In this document: piece after piece, positions 27,270 to 36,694 of the stretch
Numbering within the stretch: the stretch's first letter is position 1
Layout: every line of letters starts with the position of its first letter
NCBI RefSeq assembly: GCF_006442205.1
Contig: NZ_VFVR01000002.1
Span: 1-64,000 of the forward strand
Direction: 5' to 3'
Origin: Mesorhizobium sp. B2-3-12
GTDB lineage: Bacteria; Pseudomonadota; Alphaproteobacteria; Rhizobiales; Rhizobiaceae
DNA: 64,000 bases
Notes under the pieces: generated by a model
Databases searched by the model: none
What the model was told of the DNA's origin: nothing
The model's input: only the letters and a program-made list of their open reading frames with translations
Made by a program: the position numbers and the translations under genes

Positions 27270-28037
27270 CTATGCGCCGCCTTCCTTCTCCGCCTCCTGC
27301 TTCAGCGTCGCGATGAATCGCTTGGTGCGTTCGCGCTCCGGATTGCCGAACAGCGTGGCGGACGGCCCCTGCTCGACGACGACGCCGGCGTCGAGGAACA
27401 CCGCTTCCCGGGCGATCTTGGAGGCGAGGCGCAGATCATGCGTTGCCATCACCATGGTCGTTCCCTCGCTGGCGAGTTGACCGAGCACATCGACCACCTC
27501 CTGCGCCAACTCCGGGTCGAGGGCGGAAGTCGGCTCGTCGCACAGAAGCACCTTGGGTGACGGCGCCAGCGCCCGGGCGATCGCCACGCGCTGCTGCTGG
27601 CCGCCCGACAGCGTCGCCGGCCAGGCATCGACCTTGTGTGCCATGCCGACCTTCTCCAGCAGGGCCAGCGCCCGCTCACGGGCCCTTGCCTCCGGCCATT
27701 TCAGCACCGTGACCAGGCCTTCCATGACGTTCTCGATGGCCGTGCGGTGTGGAAACAGCTGGAAATTCTGGAACACCATGCCGGTCTGCAGCCGCAGGCG
27801 CCTGATGTCCGCGGCCGGCACCTTCACGCCCGGGCGGAACTCGAGCGTCTCGTCGCCGATGCGCACCGAGCCCGAGGTCGGGATCTCCAGCAGGTTGATG
27901 CAGCGCAGCAGCGTGCTTTTTCCGCCACCCGAAGGACCCACCAGCGCGGTGACACTGCCTTCGGCAATGGTAACCGTCACGCCCTTCAGCACGAGATTGT
28001 CGCCGAACCGCTTCTCGATGTTGGTCAGGCTGATCAT
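27270..28037 (-). CDS. amino acid ABC transporter, ATP-binding subunit
   Basis: A 255-residue ATPase of the polar amino acid uptake class (HisP/GlnQ/TcyN-like). Walker A GPSGGGKST, Q-loop FQNFQLFPH, signature LSGGQQQR and Walker B VLLCDEPTSALD are all present. It is the last gene of the operon and overlaps the permease stop by 4 bp. Confidence 0.95.
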   Translation of the reverse strand: MISLTNIEKRFGDNLVLKGVTVTIAEGSVTALVGPSGGGKSTLLRCINLLEIPTSGSVRIGDETLEFRPGVKVPAADIRRLRLQTGMVFQNFQLFPHRTAIENVMEGLVTVLKWPEARARERALALLEKVGMAHKVDAWPATLSGGQQQRVAIARALAPSPKVLLCDEPTSALDPELAQEVVDVLGQLASEGTTMVMATHDLRLASKIAREAVFLDAGVVVEQGPSATLFGNPERERTKRFIATLKQEAEKEGGA

Positions 28038-28747
28038 GAGCGTGCCTCCAGGAAGCCGCCATAGCGGTTGAGCCGCTCCTCCAGCCGCGTCTGCAGGGCC
28101 GACAGCACCGAACTCAAGGCGAGATAGAGGATCGCCGCCTCGACATAGAGGATGAGCGGCTCATAAGTGGTGGCGACGATGCGCTGCGCCGCCTGGAACA
28201 TCTCCGGCACGGTGATGGCGGCGGCCAGCGAGGTATCCTTGACCAGCGAGATGAAGGTGTTGGAGAGCGGCGGCACCGCGACGCGTCCGGCCTGCGGCAG
28301 GATGGTGCGACGCATCGCCTGGCTCCAGGTCATGCCGATCGAGTAGGCGGCCTCCCACTGGCCTTTGGGCACCGAGCCGATCGCCGCGCGGATGATTTCC
28401 GATGTGTAGGCGCCGATGTTGAGGGTGAAGCCGATCAGCGCAGCGGTAAAGGCATCGAGCAGGATGCCGACCGAAGGCAGGCCGTAGAAGATCAGGAACA
28501 GTTGCACCAGGAGCGGCGTGCCGCGGAAGATCCAGACATAGAAGCGCACGAGGGCGACCAGCGGCTTGGGGCCAAACAGCCGGCCAAGCGCCGCGCCCAA
28601 CCCCACCGTCAGGCCAAGCACGAAGGACAGCAGCGTCAACGGCACGGTAAAGATCAACGCGGCCCACAACAGCGAAGGCAGCGACTCCAGCATCAGTTGC
28701 AGCCAGTGCGGCACGAAAGATCCTCCGGAATGGACGAGCGGCGTCAT
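28034..28747 (-). CDS. amino acid ABC transporter, permease subunit
   Basis: A 237-residue permease of the HisMQ family with about five helices and the EAA loop (EAAYSIGMTWSQAMRRTILP) that contacts the ATPase. ATG at 28747 is chosen; a GTG at 28774 would add nine residues. A strong stem-loop lies between it and the binding-protein gene, which may lower its expression relative to the binding protein. Confidence 0.92.
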   Translation of the reverse strand: MTPLVHSGGSFVPHWLQLMLESLPSLLWAALIFTVPLTLLSFVLGLTVGLGAALGRLFGPKPLVALVRFYVWIFRGTPLLVQLFLIFYGLPSVGILLDAFTAALIGFTLNIGAYTSEIIRAAIGSVPKGQWEAAYSIGMTWSQAMRRTILPQAGRVAVPPLSNTFISLVKDTSLAAAITVPEMFQAAQRIVATTYEPLILYVEAAILYLALSSVLSALQTRLEERLNRYGGFLEARS

Positions 28748-28780
28748 CGAACGCGAATGCGCCGGCCATATCACGACAAA

Positions 28781-28811
28781 AGCGGCGAGCCGTCAAAGAC
28801 GGCTCGCCGCT
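28781..28811 (-). terminator. intercistronic stem-loop between binding protein and permease
   Basis: A perfect 14-bp inverted repeat AGCGGCGAGCCGTC / GACGGCTCGCCGCT with a 3-nt loop, followed on the minus strand by TTTTG. It is 42 bp after the binding-protein stop and could be a partial terminator or an mRNA-stabilising hairpin. Confidence 0.8.
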
Positions 28812-28852
28812 GAGGGGGGTTCGGGACCTGCGGAAGGCCCCCGTGCGTGAAA

Positions 28853-29626
28853 TTACTTCGACACGTCCTGGCCGAAATAGGTGTCGGCGATCTTCTGATA
28901 GGTGCCGTCGGCCTTGATGTCGGCCAGCGCCTTGTTGATGGCCGCGACCAGTTCCGGGTCGCCCTTGCGGACGATGACGCCGGAGTAATCGGCATTCTCT
29001 TCCTGGGCGGCGATCTTCACATTGGCGTCGGGCTTGTGCTTCTTGAAGTCGAGGAACGACAGGCTGTCATTGATGGTGGCGTCGGCACGGCCGGTCAGAA
29101 GCAGCTGGATCGACTGGTCGAAGCCATCGGTGCCGACCAGTTCGGCGCCGTTCGATTCGGCCAGCTTGCCAAAATTGGAGGTCAGCGACTGTGCCGACTT
29201 CTTGCCCTTGAGGTCGGCGAAGGTCTTGATGTCGGTGTTGTCGCCGCGCACGATCAGCACCGCCTTGGAGGCGATGTAGGGATCGGAGAAGTCGTACTTG
29301 GCCTTGCGGGCGTCGGTGATGCCGACTTCATTGATGACGGCATCATAACGGCTGACGTCGAGGCCGGCGATCAGACCATCCCACTTGCCTTCGAGGAACT
29401 CGACCTTGACGCCGAGCTTGTCGCCGATCGCCTTGGCGATTTCGACGTCGAAGCCGACCAGTGCGCCGGAAGCGTCATGATAGGTGAAGGGCGCGTAAGT
29501 GCCTTCCGTGCCGACCTTGATGACCCCGGCTTGCTTGATCTGGTCGAGATTGGCGCCGGCATGGCCCGATGCAACGGCGAGCGCCTGCAGCGTTCCGGCG
29601 ATGATGAGCGACTTGAGCCATTTCAT
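28853..29626 (-). CDS. amino acid ABC transporter, substrate-binding protein
   Basis: A 257-residue periplasmic binding protein of family 3. A signal peptide ends near SGHAGA; the mature part has the family pattern GVIKVGTEGTYAPFTYHD, GFDVEIAKAIGDKLG and DFSDPYI. Overall it resembles E. coli cystine-binding TcyJ (FliY) more than glutamine or histidine binders, so L-cystine or a related polar amino acid is my best guess. It is the promoter-proximal gene of a three-gene uptake operon. Confidence 0.9.
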   Translation of the reverse strand: MKWLKSLIIAGTLQALAVASGHAGANLDQIKQAGVIKVGTEGTYAPFTYHDASGALVGFDVEIAKAIGDKLGVKVEFLEGKWDGLIAGLDVSRYDAVINEVGITDARKAKYDFSDPYIASKAVLIVRGDNTDIKTFADLKGKKSAQSLTSNFGKLAESNGAELVGTDGFDQSIQLLLTGRADATINDSLSFLDFKKHKPDANVKIAAQEENADYSGVIVRKGDPELVAAINKALADIKADGTYQKIADTYFGQDVSK

Positions 29627-29936
29627 TTTTCTGTGATCCCGTCCTTGGCCTGATGTCAGGCATGTTGTGAGGGCTGGAAAATGACAGATGCAGGGCGAAA
29701 AAATAAGGAATGAAATTTCAAAGACAGGTAACTCCAGAAATCAAATTCTCTGAAGATATTTCTTTGCGCATTCGGAGGCTCCAGGCAGCCGCGCCGAAAT
29801 TGCCCGGACTTTGGCGCGCGCCCGCCTGCGGCGGCGGAACCTTTCCCGCGCACGGCAGTTTTGGCTGTTCTAGGGCACGACGCCGTCATTTCAAGCCGGT
29901 GCCTGTCATTCGCACCGCCTGAGCCAGGAGCGCCTT
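29627..29936. other. 310-bp divergent promoter region
   Basis: Separates the binding-protein gene (-) from rpoH2 (+). It contains the EcfG-type promoter at 29836-29860 for rpoH2 and an AT-rich stretch (29695-29770) likely to hold the transporter promoter. No gene seen. Confidence 0.55.
29836..29860 (+). promoter_or_regulatory. putative EcfG/RpoE2-type promoter of rpoH2
   Basis: GGAAC (29836-29840), 17 bp, then GTT (29858-29860), matching the general-stress consensus GGAAC-N16/17-cGTT except for the base before GTT. It is 77 bp upstream of the rpoH2 ATG. In Sinorhizobium meliloti rpoH2 is a target of RpoE2, which supports the call. Confidence 0.65.
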
Positions 29937-30800
29937 ATGATGGAAGACACGGCAGGTCGGATCATGGTCCGCGCGGCAATGAGGGCGCCTTACCTCGAGC
30001 GCGACGAGGAGCATCGTCTCGCATTGCTCTGGAAAGAGGACAACGACCAGAACGCATTGCACAGCATCACCGTGGCCCATATGCGGCTGGTCATTTCCAT
30101 GGCCTCCAAATTTCGCCACTACGGCCTGCCGCTCGGCGACCTGATCCAGGAAGGGCATGTCGGCTTGCTGGAGGCAGCCGCCCGCTTCGAGCCCGAGCGC
30201 GAGGTGCGGTTTTCGACCTACGCGACGTGGTGGATCCGCGCTTCGATGCAGGACTATATCCTGCGCAACTGGTCGATCGTGCGCGGCGGCACCAGTTCGG
30301 CGCAGAAGGCCCTGTTCTTCAATCTCAGACGTTTGCGCGCCCGCCTAGCGAACGGCGCCGAGCCGCTTTCCAACGAGACGCTCTATCGTGAGGTTTCGGT
30401 TGCGCTCGGCGTTTCAGAGGCTGATGTGGCAATGATGGATTCGCGGCTGTCCGCGCCGGATTCCTCGCTGAACATGCCGCTTGCCGACGATTCCGGCGCC
30501 ACCGAGCGGATGGACTTCCTGGTCGCGGACGACCCCCTGCCCGATGAGGTCGCCAGCGACACGATCGATGTCGAACGCCGTTCTGGATGGCTGAAAACAG
30601 CGCTCGGCGCGCTCAACGCACGTGAACTCAGGATCATCGAGGAGCGCCGGCTGAGCGACGAGGGCGCCACGCTCGAGGCGCTCGGCGAGACCCTCGGCAT
30701 TTCCAAGGAGCGCGTCCGCCAGATCGAGGCCCGTGCCATGGAAAAGCTGAAAGTGGCGCTGGTGAAGCAGAACCCGGAATTCCTGGCGACCGCCGCCTGA
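29937..30800 (+). CDS. rpoH2: RNA polymerase sigma-32 family factor (RpoH2-type)
   Basis: A 287-residue heat-shock-type sigma factor. Region 2 is clear (LVISMASKFRHYGLPLGDLI then the -10 recognition helix VRFSTYATWWIRASMQDYIL), and region 4 ends with the HTH LEALGETLGISKERVRQIEA. It lacks the highly conserved RpoH box spacing of the main RpoH1, and its EcfG-type promoter fits the stress-induced second paralogue of rhizobia. ATG at 29937 follows AGGAG by 6 bp. Convergent with the M48 protease gene. Confidence 0.9.
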   Translation: MMEDTAGRIMVRAAMRAPYLERDEEHRLALLWKEDNDQNALHSITVAHMRLVISMASKFRHYGLPLGDLIQEGHVGLLEAAARFEPEREVRFSTYATWWIRASMQDYILRNWSIVRGGTSSAQKALFFNLRRLRARLANGAEPLSNETLYREVSVALGVSEADVAMMDSRLSAPDSSLNMPLADDSGATERMDFLVADDPLPDEVASDTIDVERRSGWLKTALGALNARELRIIEERRLSDEGATLEALGETLGISKERVRQIEARAMEKLKVALVKQNPEFLATAA

Positions 30801-30815
30801 TTCCCGCAACGAGCG

Positions 30816-32243
30816 CTACTTGTCGGTGACGATCTTGACCTTGTCGCCGGCCGAAACCGCAGCCCCCGGCGACAACGCATTGAGCACGCGGAACAAGTCG
30901 AGCTTGCGGTCGACCCCTACCATCTGAGCGGCAAGCGAGCCCATGGTTTGACCCGGCTGCACCGTAAGCACACGGATATGCAGCGGCTTCAGGGCCGCTT
31001 TTTCAGCCGGGCTCAGGATGCGGAAGGATCCGCTGACCGAACGCGCCACCGTTTCCAGCGAGGTGCTGGCCGACGGTGCCGCGGTCAGCAGGCGATAGAC
31101 CTGGCCGCCGGCGCGGATCACCGCGATGTCGAACTGCCAGCCCTCGGCGCCGGCATGTGCGGTCGCCGCCTCGTTGCCGTTGATGGTTTCCTGCTTGACG
31201 GTGCTGTCGACGAGGCCTGCCACCCAGCCGCTTCTGATATAGTCGGTCAAGGCGCGGTTCTTGTCGATCGAAACGCCGTCGAAGCGGATCGCTATGTCGC
31301 CGGGACCGGTCGCCGTCACCGCTGCCGCCGAATTGTCGATGATGAAACCGTCCGGCACCGTGAACGACACGCCAAGGCCCGGATGCAGGAAGGTCTCGCC
31401 CCGTACATACCCTTCTTCCGGCGTATCGCCATAGAGCAGGCCATCTATGCCGGCAAGGAAGGAATCGCGGTCGCGCGTGCCGAAGCCCGGGGGGCCGAAC
31501 TGGCGCGCGTGGCGCTGCGCCAGATCGATGCGCTGCGGTGTGTTGGGATGCGTGGCCAGGAAGTCGAGGCTGGCGTCGGTGGCGCCTGATATCGAGCGGA
31601 AATCGGTATAGGCCGACATCGACTGCAGGAAGCGACCGGCCGCGTAAGGATCGTAGCCCGCCTCGCCGATCGACTTGATGCCGATGGCGTCGGCCTCCAG
31701 TTCCTGGTTGCGCGAGAACTGCGCCAGCCTGAGCTTACCGCGGATCAGCGCCGCCTTGGCGGTCGGGCTGTCGCCGAGCACATCGGAAACCACCTTGGTT
31801 GCCAGGCCTTCCTCGGCCTCCAACTGCTGGCGCTGCAGCCCGTGATTGGCGGTGACATGGCCCATTTCATGCGCGATGACGGCGGCGAGCTCGGACGAAT
31901 CATTGGCCAGCGCGAGCAGGCCGCGCGTGATGTAGAGATAGCCGCCCGGCAGCGCGAAGGCGTTGACGTTGGGCGAATTGAGGATGGTGATGCGATAGGT
32001 CTGGGTCGGGTTGGCCGATACCACGGTCAAATTGCCGACCACCTTGGCGACCATGCGCTCGAGCTTGGGATCGGAATACTCGCCGCCATAGGTCGCCAGG
32101 ATGCGCGGATGCTGCGCCTTGGCGAGTTCGGCAAGCTTGCTGTTGGCGGCGACATTATCCACCGTGATCGGCTTGTCGGACGGCTGGAAGCCGGATTCCT
32201 GCACGTCCGGCGGCGTGAACATCTGGCAGCTGGCGAGAGCCAC
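30816..32243 (-). CDS. M48 family metalloprotease, putative lipoprotein
   Basis: A periplasmic zinc metalloprotease of the BepA/LoiP type, likely in outer membrane quality control. The zinc motif HEMGH lies in AVIAHEMGHVTANH, with the downstream Glu in QELEADAIGIKSI. The C-terminal 60 residues (VQPGQTMGSLAAQMVG) look like a LysM-type module. The listed start is a GTG (32243) just before the lipobox LASC. The same frame continues upstream as RNPLARFLALAGFAVALASC, a full lipoprotein signal, but has no ATG before a stop at 32325-32327; a CTG at 32312 preceded by AAAGGAAG is a candidate true start. Confidence 0.88.
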   Translation of the reverse strand: MALASCQMFTPPDVQESGFQPSDKPITVDNVAANSKLAELAKAQHPRILATYGGEYSDPKLERMVAKVVGNLTVVSANPTQTYRITILNSPNVNAFALPGGYLYITRGLLALANDSSELAAVIAHEMGHVTANHGLQRQQLEAEEGLATKVVSDVLGDSPTAKAALIRGKLRLAQFSRNQELEADAIGIKSIGEAGYDPYAAGRFLQSMSAYTDFRSISGATDASLDFLATHPNTPQRIDLAQRHARQFGPPGFGTRDRDSFLAGIDGLLYGDTPEEGYVRGETFLHPGLGVSFTVPDGFIIDNSAAAVTATGPGDIAIRFDGVSIDKNRALTDYIRSGWVAGLVDSTVKQETINGNEAATAHAGAEGWQFDIAVIRAGGQVYRLLTAAPSASTSLETVARSVSGSFRILSPAEKAALKPLHIRVLTVQPGQTMGSLAAQMVGVDRKLDLFRVLNALSPGAAVSAGDKVKIVTDK

Positions 32244-32394
32244 GGCAAAGCCGGCCAGCGCCAGAAAGCGCGCCAGCGGATTGCGTCTTGCTCTGTCAAC
32301 GCCGATCGCCAGAACGGCTTCCTTTCAGATCCTGGGCGCATGACCATGAAAATCGGGGGCGATCTTCGGAGTCTTCATGCGCAAAAAACAAACT

Positions 32395-32443
32395 GCTACA
32401 GCATCCGTCACGCGGCCCTCGGGGCGTGCGGCGGATGCTGTAG
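32395..32443 (-). terminator. terminator of the thiBPQ operon
   Basis: Long hairpin with a 12-bp perfect outer stem CTACAGCATCCG / CGGATGCTGTAG and further pairing inside, followed on the minus strand by a T-rich stretch (GTTTGTTTTTTG). It lies 100 bp after the thiQ stop. Confidence 0.65.
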
Positions 32444-32543
32444 GCAAATCACGGCCTGTGCCGGACCATTGGGCGGACCTAGCCACACTACATGGACCAT
32501 GGCAAGCAAGCGTCCCTTCGCCAGAAGCCGGTTTGACCGTAAA

Positions 32544-33320
32544 TTATGTCGGCTTCCGGGCAATATCTCGTGATACGGCATCCCCTCCACTGGCGCCGAT
32601 ATAGCGCCGGAATGCCTCTGGACCAGCCCCGGCGAAGAAATCGTCCGCGGCGCCTGCGGCGGCGACGGCGCCATTGTCCAGAAACACCACATTCTGGCCG
32701 ATGCGGCGGGCATCCTGCGGCTGGTGCGTGACGAACAGCACCGTCATGCCACGCTCGGCATGCAGGTCGGCAACCAGGTCGAGCATGTCGTTTCGCAGGG
32801 CGGGCCCAAGCGAGGCGAAGGGCTCGTCGAGCAGCAGCACCGGGCGGTCACGCACCAGCACGCGGGCAAGGGCGACACGCTGGCGCTCGCCGCCCGAGAG
32901 TTCGCGCGGCAGCCGCTTCTGCTTGCCGGCGAGGCCGGTGCGCGCAAGCGCCTCCGCGATATCGGCATGGTCGGCTTCTGTCAGCCGCAACGATGGCGAA
33001 CGGCCGAGCCCGACATTCTGCTCGACGGAAAGATGGGCGAAAAGATTGTTTTCCTGAAACACCATCGACACCGGCCGCGAGGCTGGCGGCGAGGCGCCGA
33101 CATCGGCTCCGCCGATCAGCACGCGGCCGGACAGTGGCGTCTCGAACCCGGCCACCAGATTGAGCAGCGTCGACTTCCCCGATCCGCTCGGCCCCATGAT
33201 GGCGGTGATTTCGGCCGCCGCGAACGCGACATCGAAGGAAAGCGGAGCCTCGCCATAGGTGAACGAAACCTTGTCCAGCTGCACTGGAACACCCTTCCTG
33301 GCAATCGCTCCGTCAGACAT
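32544..33320 (-). CDS. thiQ: thiamine ABC transporter, ATP-binding protein
   Basis: A 258-residue ATPase for thiamine/TPP uptake. Walker [20 protein letters not shown]-loop, signature LSGGERQR, Walker [13 protein letters not shown] and the switch FVTHQ are present. The ThiQ assignment rests on its operon: it overlaps thiP by 8 bp and is behind a TPP riboswitch. The frame is open upstream to 33737 but only within thiP, so the ATG at 33320 is used. Confidence 0.93.
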   Translation of the reverse strand: MSDGAIARKGVPVQLDKVSFTYGEAPLSFDVAFAAAEITAIMGPSGSGKSTLLNLVAGFETPLSGRVLIGGADVGASPPASRPVSMVFQENNLFAHLSVEQNVGLGRSPSLRLTEADHADIAEALARTGLAGKQKRLPRELSGGERQRVALARVLVRDRPVLLLDEPFASLGPALRNDMLDLVADLHAERGMTVLFVTHQPQDARRIGQNVVFLDNGAVAAAGAADDFFAGAGPEAFRRYIGASGGDAVSRDIARKPT

Positions 33321-34932
33321 CGCGGCCCTTCTCCCTTCCCAGCCAGTCCGCTGCCAGCACCAGTGCCAGGCAGACCAGGCCGAGCAGCAGCGCCAGGCCG
33401 GCGGCGTCCTGCGTGCGGTAGCTGCCCATGCGTGCCAGGAGAAGGTAGGGCAAGGTCTGCACGGAATCACTGCCGAACAGGGCGATGACGCCGAGATCGC
33501 CAAGCGACAGCGCCATGGCGAAGGCAAAGGCGGTGGCAAGCGGGCGCCGCAGCGACGGCCAGTCCACCAGCCGCAACCTGGCCAGGCCGGAAATGCCAAG
33601 CTGCGCGCAGAGCCGTTCGTGGCGCTCGCTTGCCGCATCATAGGCGGGGCGGATGGCGCGCAGCGCGAAAGGCATCGCCATGACGGCGTTGACGGCGACG
33701 ACCATGAGCGGGGCGATGGCAAAGACGTCGCCGGCATGGCGCAACAGAAGGAACCAGCCGGCGCCGATGACGATTGGCGGAACCACTAGGACAAAGCCGG
33801 CACCGGTGTCGGTTGCGTGTTCGAGCAGCGTCCTCGGACCGGCGCGTCGGTTCAGCGCCAGCGCCCGCCGCGCCATGGTCAGCGCCAGCGACAGCATCAC
33901 CGAAAGCAGCGCCGAAAGGAAGGCAAGCACCGCACTGGTCTCCGTCGCCTGCCGCACAGTGGCCTCGCCGGCCAGCCGGCCGAGATCGGCGCCCAATCCG
34001 GCCATCACGGTCGCGGCCATCGGTCCCGCGACGAACAGCAGCGCCAGCACGATAAGCAAGGCATTCAGCAAAGTCTCGGTCCCGTTGACGGAAACGTAGC
34101 GGCGCGGCGCGACCGGCAGGTTCGCATCGCCGACGACATTGGCGCCGAGCCGCGTCAGCGCCAGCACCACGATGAAGGTCAAGCCGATCTGCAGCAATGT
34201 CAGCGCGACAGCCCCCGCGGGATCGAAATCGAAGCGCAAGGCCTGATAGATGCCGACTTCGAGCGTCGTCGCGGCCGGCCCGCCGCCGAGCGTCAGCACG
34301 ATGGTGAAGGATGTGATGCAAAGCATGAAGACCAGCCCGGCGACGCCGGGCAGAGCGGCGCGCAACGTCGGCCATTCGATCAGCCGGAACGCCGGACGCG
34401 CGCCCATGCCGAGCTGGCTCGCCAGCCGCCACTGGTCGGAGGGAATGGTTTGCAACGCTTCCAGGAACAGGCGGGTGGCCAGCGGCAGGTTGAAGAAGAC
34501 ATGCGCGACGAGAATGCCGGACAGGCCGTAGATGCCCCGCCAGCCCTGGCCGCCGACGGCACCGAGCATGCCGGCGAAGTAACCGGCACGGCCATAGAGC
34601 GCCAGGATGCCGAGCGCCGCGACGATCGCCGGCAGCGCCAGCGGCACGGCGAAGAGTTGCAGAATGAAAGCGCGGGCGAAGAAGCGTGGATGCCGCGACA
34701 GGGCTCGCGCCACGAACAACGCCGGTATCACCGAAAGCAGGGTCGATAGGGTTGCCTGCCAGAGCGTGAAGCGCACGACGCGCAGCAGGTAAGGATCGAA
34801 GGCCGCCCAGGCGCCGGAGAGGTCATGCGCGCCTTCGAGGAGCAGTCCGGCAAAGGCGCCGCCGATCAGCAGCGCGATCCCGGCGAGCGCGACGACGCCG
34901 GCGGTGATGCGGGGATCAGACGCGCGTTGCAC
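33313..34932 (-). CDS. thiP: thiamine ABC transporter, permease
   Basis: A 539-residue permease made of two fused six-helix halves, each with its EAA-type cytoplasmic loop (first half [20 protein letters not shown]; second [19 protein letters not shown]). This fused layout and length match ThiP. It follows thiB, from which it is separated by a 519-bp gap holding an inverted-repeat element. Confidence 0.93.
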   Translation of the reverse strand: MQRASDPRITAGVVALAGIALLIGGAFAGLLLEGAHDLSGAWAAFDPYLLRVVRFTLWQATLSTLLSVIPALFVARALSRHPRFFARAFILQLFAVPLALPAIVAALGILALYGRAGYFAGMLGAVGGQGWRGIYGLSGILVAHVFFNLPLATRLFLEALQTIPSDQWRLASQLGMGARPAFRLIEWPTLRAALPGVAGLVFMLCITSFTIVLTLGGGPAATTLEVGIYQALRFDFDPAGAVALTLLQIGLTFIVVLALTRLGANVVGDANLPVAPRRYVSVNGTETLLNALLIVLALLFVAGPMAATVMAGLGADLGRLAGEATVRQATETSAVLAFLSALLSVMLSLALTMARRALALNRRAGPRTLLEHATDTGAGFVLVVPPIVIGAGWFLLLRHAGDVFAIAPLMVVAVNAVMAMPFALRAIRPAYDAASERHERLCAQLGISGLARLRLVDWPSLRRPLATAFAFAMALSLGDLGVIALFGSDSVQTLPYLLLARMGSYRTQDAAGLALLLGLVCLALVLAADWLGREKGRDV

Positions 34933-34953
34933 GCCGCACCGTCGGCAAATGGG

Positions 34954-35439
34954 CGAAACTTAGGGAGCGTGGCGCTCTACGGCGCCCCCCTCTGTCCTGC
35001 CGGACATCTCTCCAGCGGAGGCTACTTTCCTCTCCCTCCGGAGGGGGGAGAGGTGGCGCCGCGAAGCGGCGACGGAGTGGGGGAACCACCTGGCAACCAC
35101 CCCAGCGAGCACAAGAACGAGGATCGCGTGCTAGCATCGTCTTGATCCGCGCCAGGGTCGCCCCCCACTCCGTCGAGCTGCGCTCGACACCTCTCCCCCG
35201 ATCAACGGGGGAGAGGAAGGGTGCCAAGCCATCCGAGCCGGCGCCAATCCTTAACGGCAAAGGCTCCCTTCCGAAGATTGCGTGATCTCTCCCCCCTTGA
35301 GCGGGGTGAAGAGTGGTCCGCGAAGCGGACGGGAAGCTAATTGCTTTGCATTCCGAACGACGAAAGCCCGGAGCGGCAGCTAAGGGCCGGGGCCGACAGG
35401 ACAGAGGGGGGCGCCGTAGAGCACTCATCTCACGAAACT
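34954..35439. mobile_element. MITE-like element inserted between thiB and thiP
   Basis: Identical 26-bp inverted arms GCTCTACGGCGCCCCCCTCT (first 20 bases; 34974-34999 and, inverted, 35397-35422) sit near the ends of a 472-bp segment. The 7-mer CGAAACT occurs directly outside both ends (34954-34960 and 35433-35439), as a target duplication would. Inside are further palindromes of the dispersed type (CCTCTCCC..GGGAGAGG around 35028-35053; GCGCCGCGAAGCGGCG at about 35056-35071; a CTCTCCCCC..GGGGGAGAG pair at about 35191-35216). It has no credible ORF, so it would be non-autonomous. Confidence 0.65.
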
Positions 35440-35451
35440 AGCCCACTAAAC

Positions 35452-36450
35452 CTACTTGCTCATCACCGCCAGCCATTCGTCCACCCAGGCCTTGCGGTTG
35501 GCCGCGACTTCCTCTGGGCTGAACAGCAAGGTCTTGGTCGGCTTGACCAGCTTGTCGAAGGCCGGGTTGAGCGGCTTGTCGGCCTTGCCGGCCGGGAACA
35601 TCCAGTTGGTCTCGGGGATGGCGTCCTGGAATTTCGGTCCGGTCATGAAGGCCATGAACTTTTCCGCCAGCGGATTCTTGGCTCCCGTGGTGGTGATGCC
35701 GGCGACCTCGATCTGCAGGTATTCGCCCTCTTCGAACGACGCGGCCTGGTAGCGCTCGGTATTCTCGGCGACCATGTGATAGGCCGGCGAGGTGGTGTAG
35801 GACAGCACCATCGGCGCCTCGCCCTTGGTGAACAGGCCATAGGCCTCGCTCCAGCCCGGCGTCACGGTCAAGACCTTGGTCTTGAGCTTGGCCCAGGCTT
35901 CCGGCGCCTTGTCGCCATAGACCGACTTCACCCAGAGCAGCAGGCCGAGGCCGGGCGTCGAGGTGCGCGGATCCTGGATGACGATCTTGTCGTCGGCGCT
36001 GCCCTCGACCAGGTCCTTCAGGCTTTTCGGCGGCGTCTTCAGCTTCTGCGTATCGTAGACGACGGCGAAATAGCCATAGTCAAAGGGGACAAAAGTATCG
36101 TCGCTCCAGCCGCCCGGCACATTGACATCGCTCACCGCGCCATGCGGCGCGAACAGGCCTGTGGCCTTGGCATCGGCGGTGAGATTGGTGTCGAGGCCGA
36201 GCACGATGTCGGCCTTGGTCGAGGCGCCTTCCAGCTTGACGCGGTTGAGCAGCGCGACGCCGTCGGCGACCGAGACGAACTCGACATCGCAGCCGCATTC
36301 GGCCTCGAATGCCTTTTTCACCACGGGACCGGGACCCCAGTCGGCGGTGAAGCTCTCATAGGTGTAGACGGTGAGCTTGTCCTTGGCCAAGGCCGGCCCG
36401 GACAAGGCCACTGCAGTGGCTGCGATGAGAGAATATAAAAGCGTGCGCAT
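35452..36450 (-). CDS. thiB: thiamine ABC transporter, substrate-binding protein
   Basis: A 332-residue periplasmic thiamine/TPP-binding protein. Signal peptide ends PALAKDK; the mature part begins [17 protein letters not shown] and contains the ThiB motifs [14 protein letters not shown] and [15 protein letters not shown]. First gene of the operon; a TPP riboswitch is located 57 bp upstream. Confidence 0.96.
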   Translation of the reverse strand: MRTLLYSLIAATAVALSGPALAKDKLTVYTYESFTADWGPGPVVKKAFEAECGCDVEFVSVADGVALLNRVKLEGASTKADIVLGLDTNLTADAKATGLFAPHGAVSDVNVPGGWSDDTFVPFDYGYFAVVYDTQKLKTPPKSLKDLVEGSADDKIVIQDPRTSTPGLGLLLWVKSVYGDKAPEAWAKLKTKVLTVTPGWSEAYGLFTKGEAPMVLSYTTSPAYHMVAENTERYQAASFEEGEYLQIEVAGITTTGAKNPLAEKFMAFMTGPKFQDAIPETNWMFPAGKADKPLNPAFDKLVKPTKTLLFSPEEVAANRKAWVDEWLAVMSK

Positions 36451-36506
36451 CGGCGCCTCCTTCGTTTGCGTTGAAAGGAATTGAGGCGTCGGACTGTCCG
36501 AAACGT

Positions 36507-36604
36507 CTAATCCCTCCGCCGGTACAAACCGGATCAGGTTCAGCGGGTTGGCGAGACTGCCTCTCAGCCGGCCCGCGAAATTCGCGTCCGGCACCCCGTT
36601 AGAG
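36507..36604 (-). ncRNA. TPP riboswitch (THI element)
   Basis: On the minus strand the conserved core CTGAGAGG, then CCGCTGAACCTGATCCGG and ACCGGCGGAGGGATTAG, is characteristic of the thiamine pyrophosphate aptamer, with a long variable P3 stem of GCCGGACGCG/CGCGGGCCGGC type. It precedes thiB and should shut off thiBPQ expression when TPP is abundant, probably by hiding the thiB ribosome binding site. Confidence 0.95.
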
Positions 36605-36694
36605 CGCTTCGACACATAGGCCGGCCCGAAGACCCGCGCAAGTGGGAGTTTGCCGCCTTCCGTTTCCCGTGCCGGGCTGGTAAGGCGACGGGAT

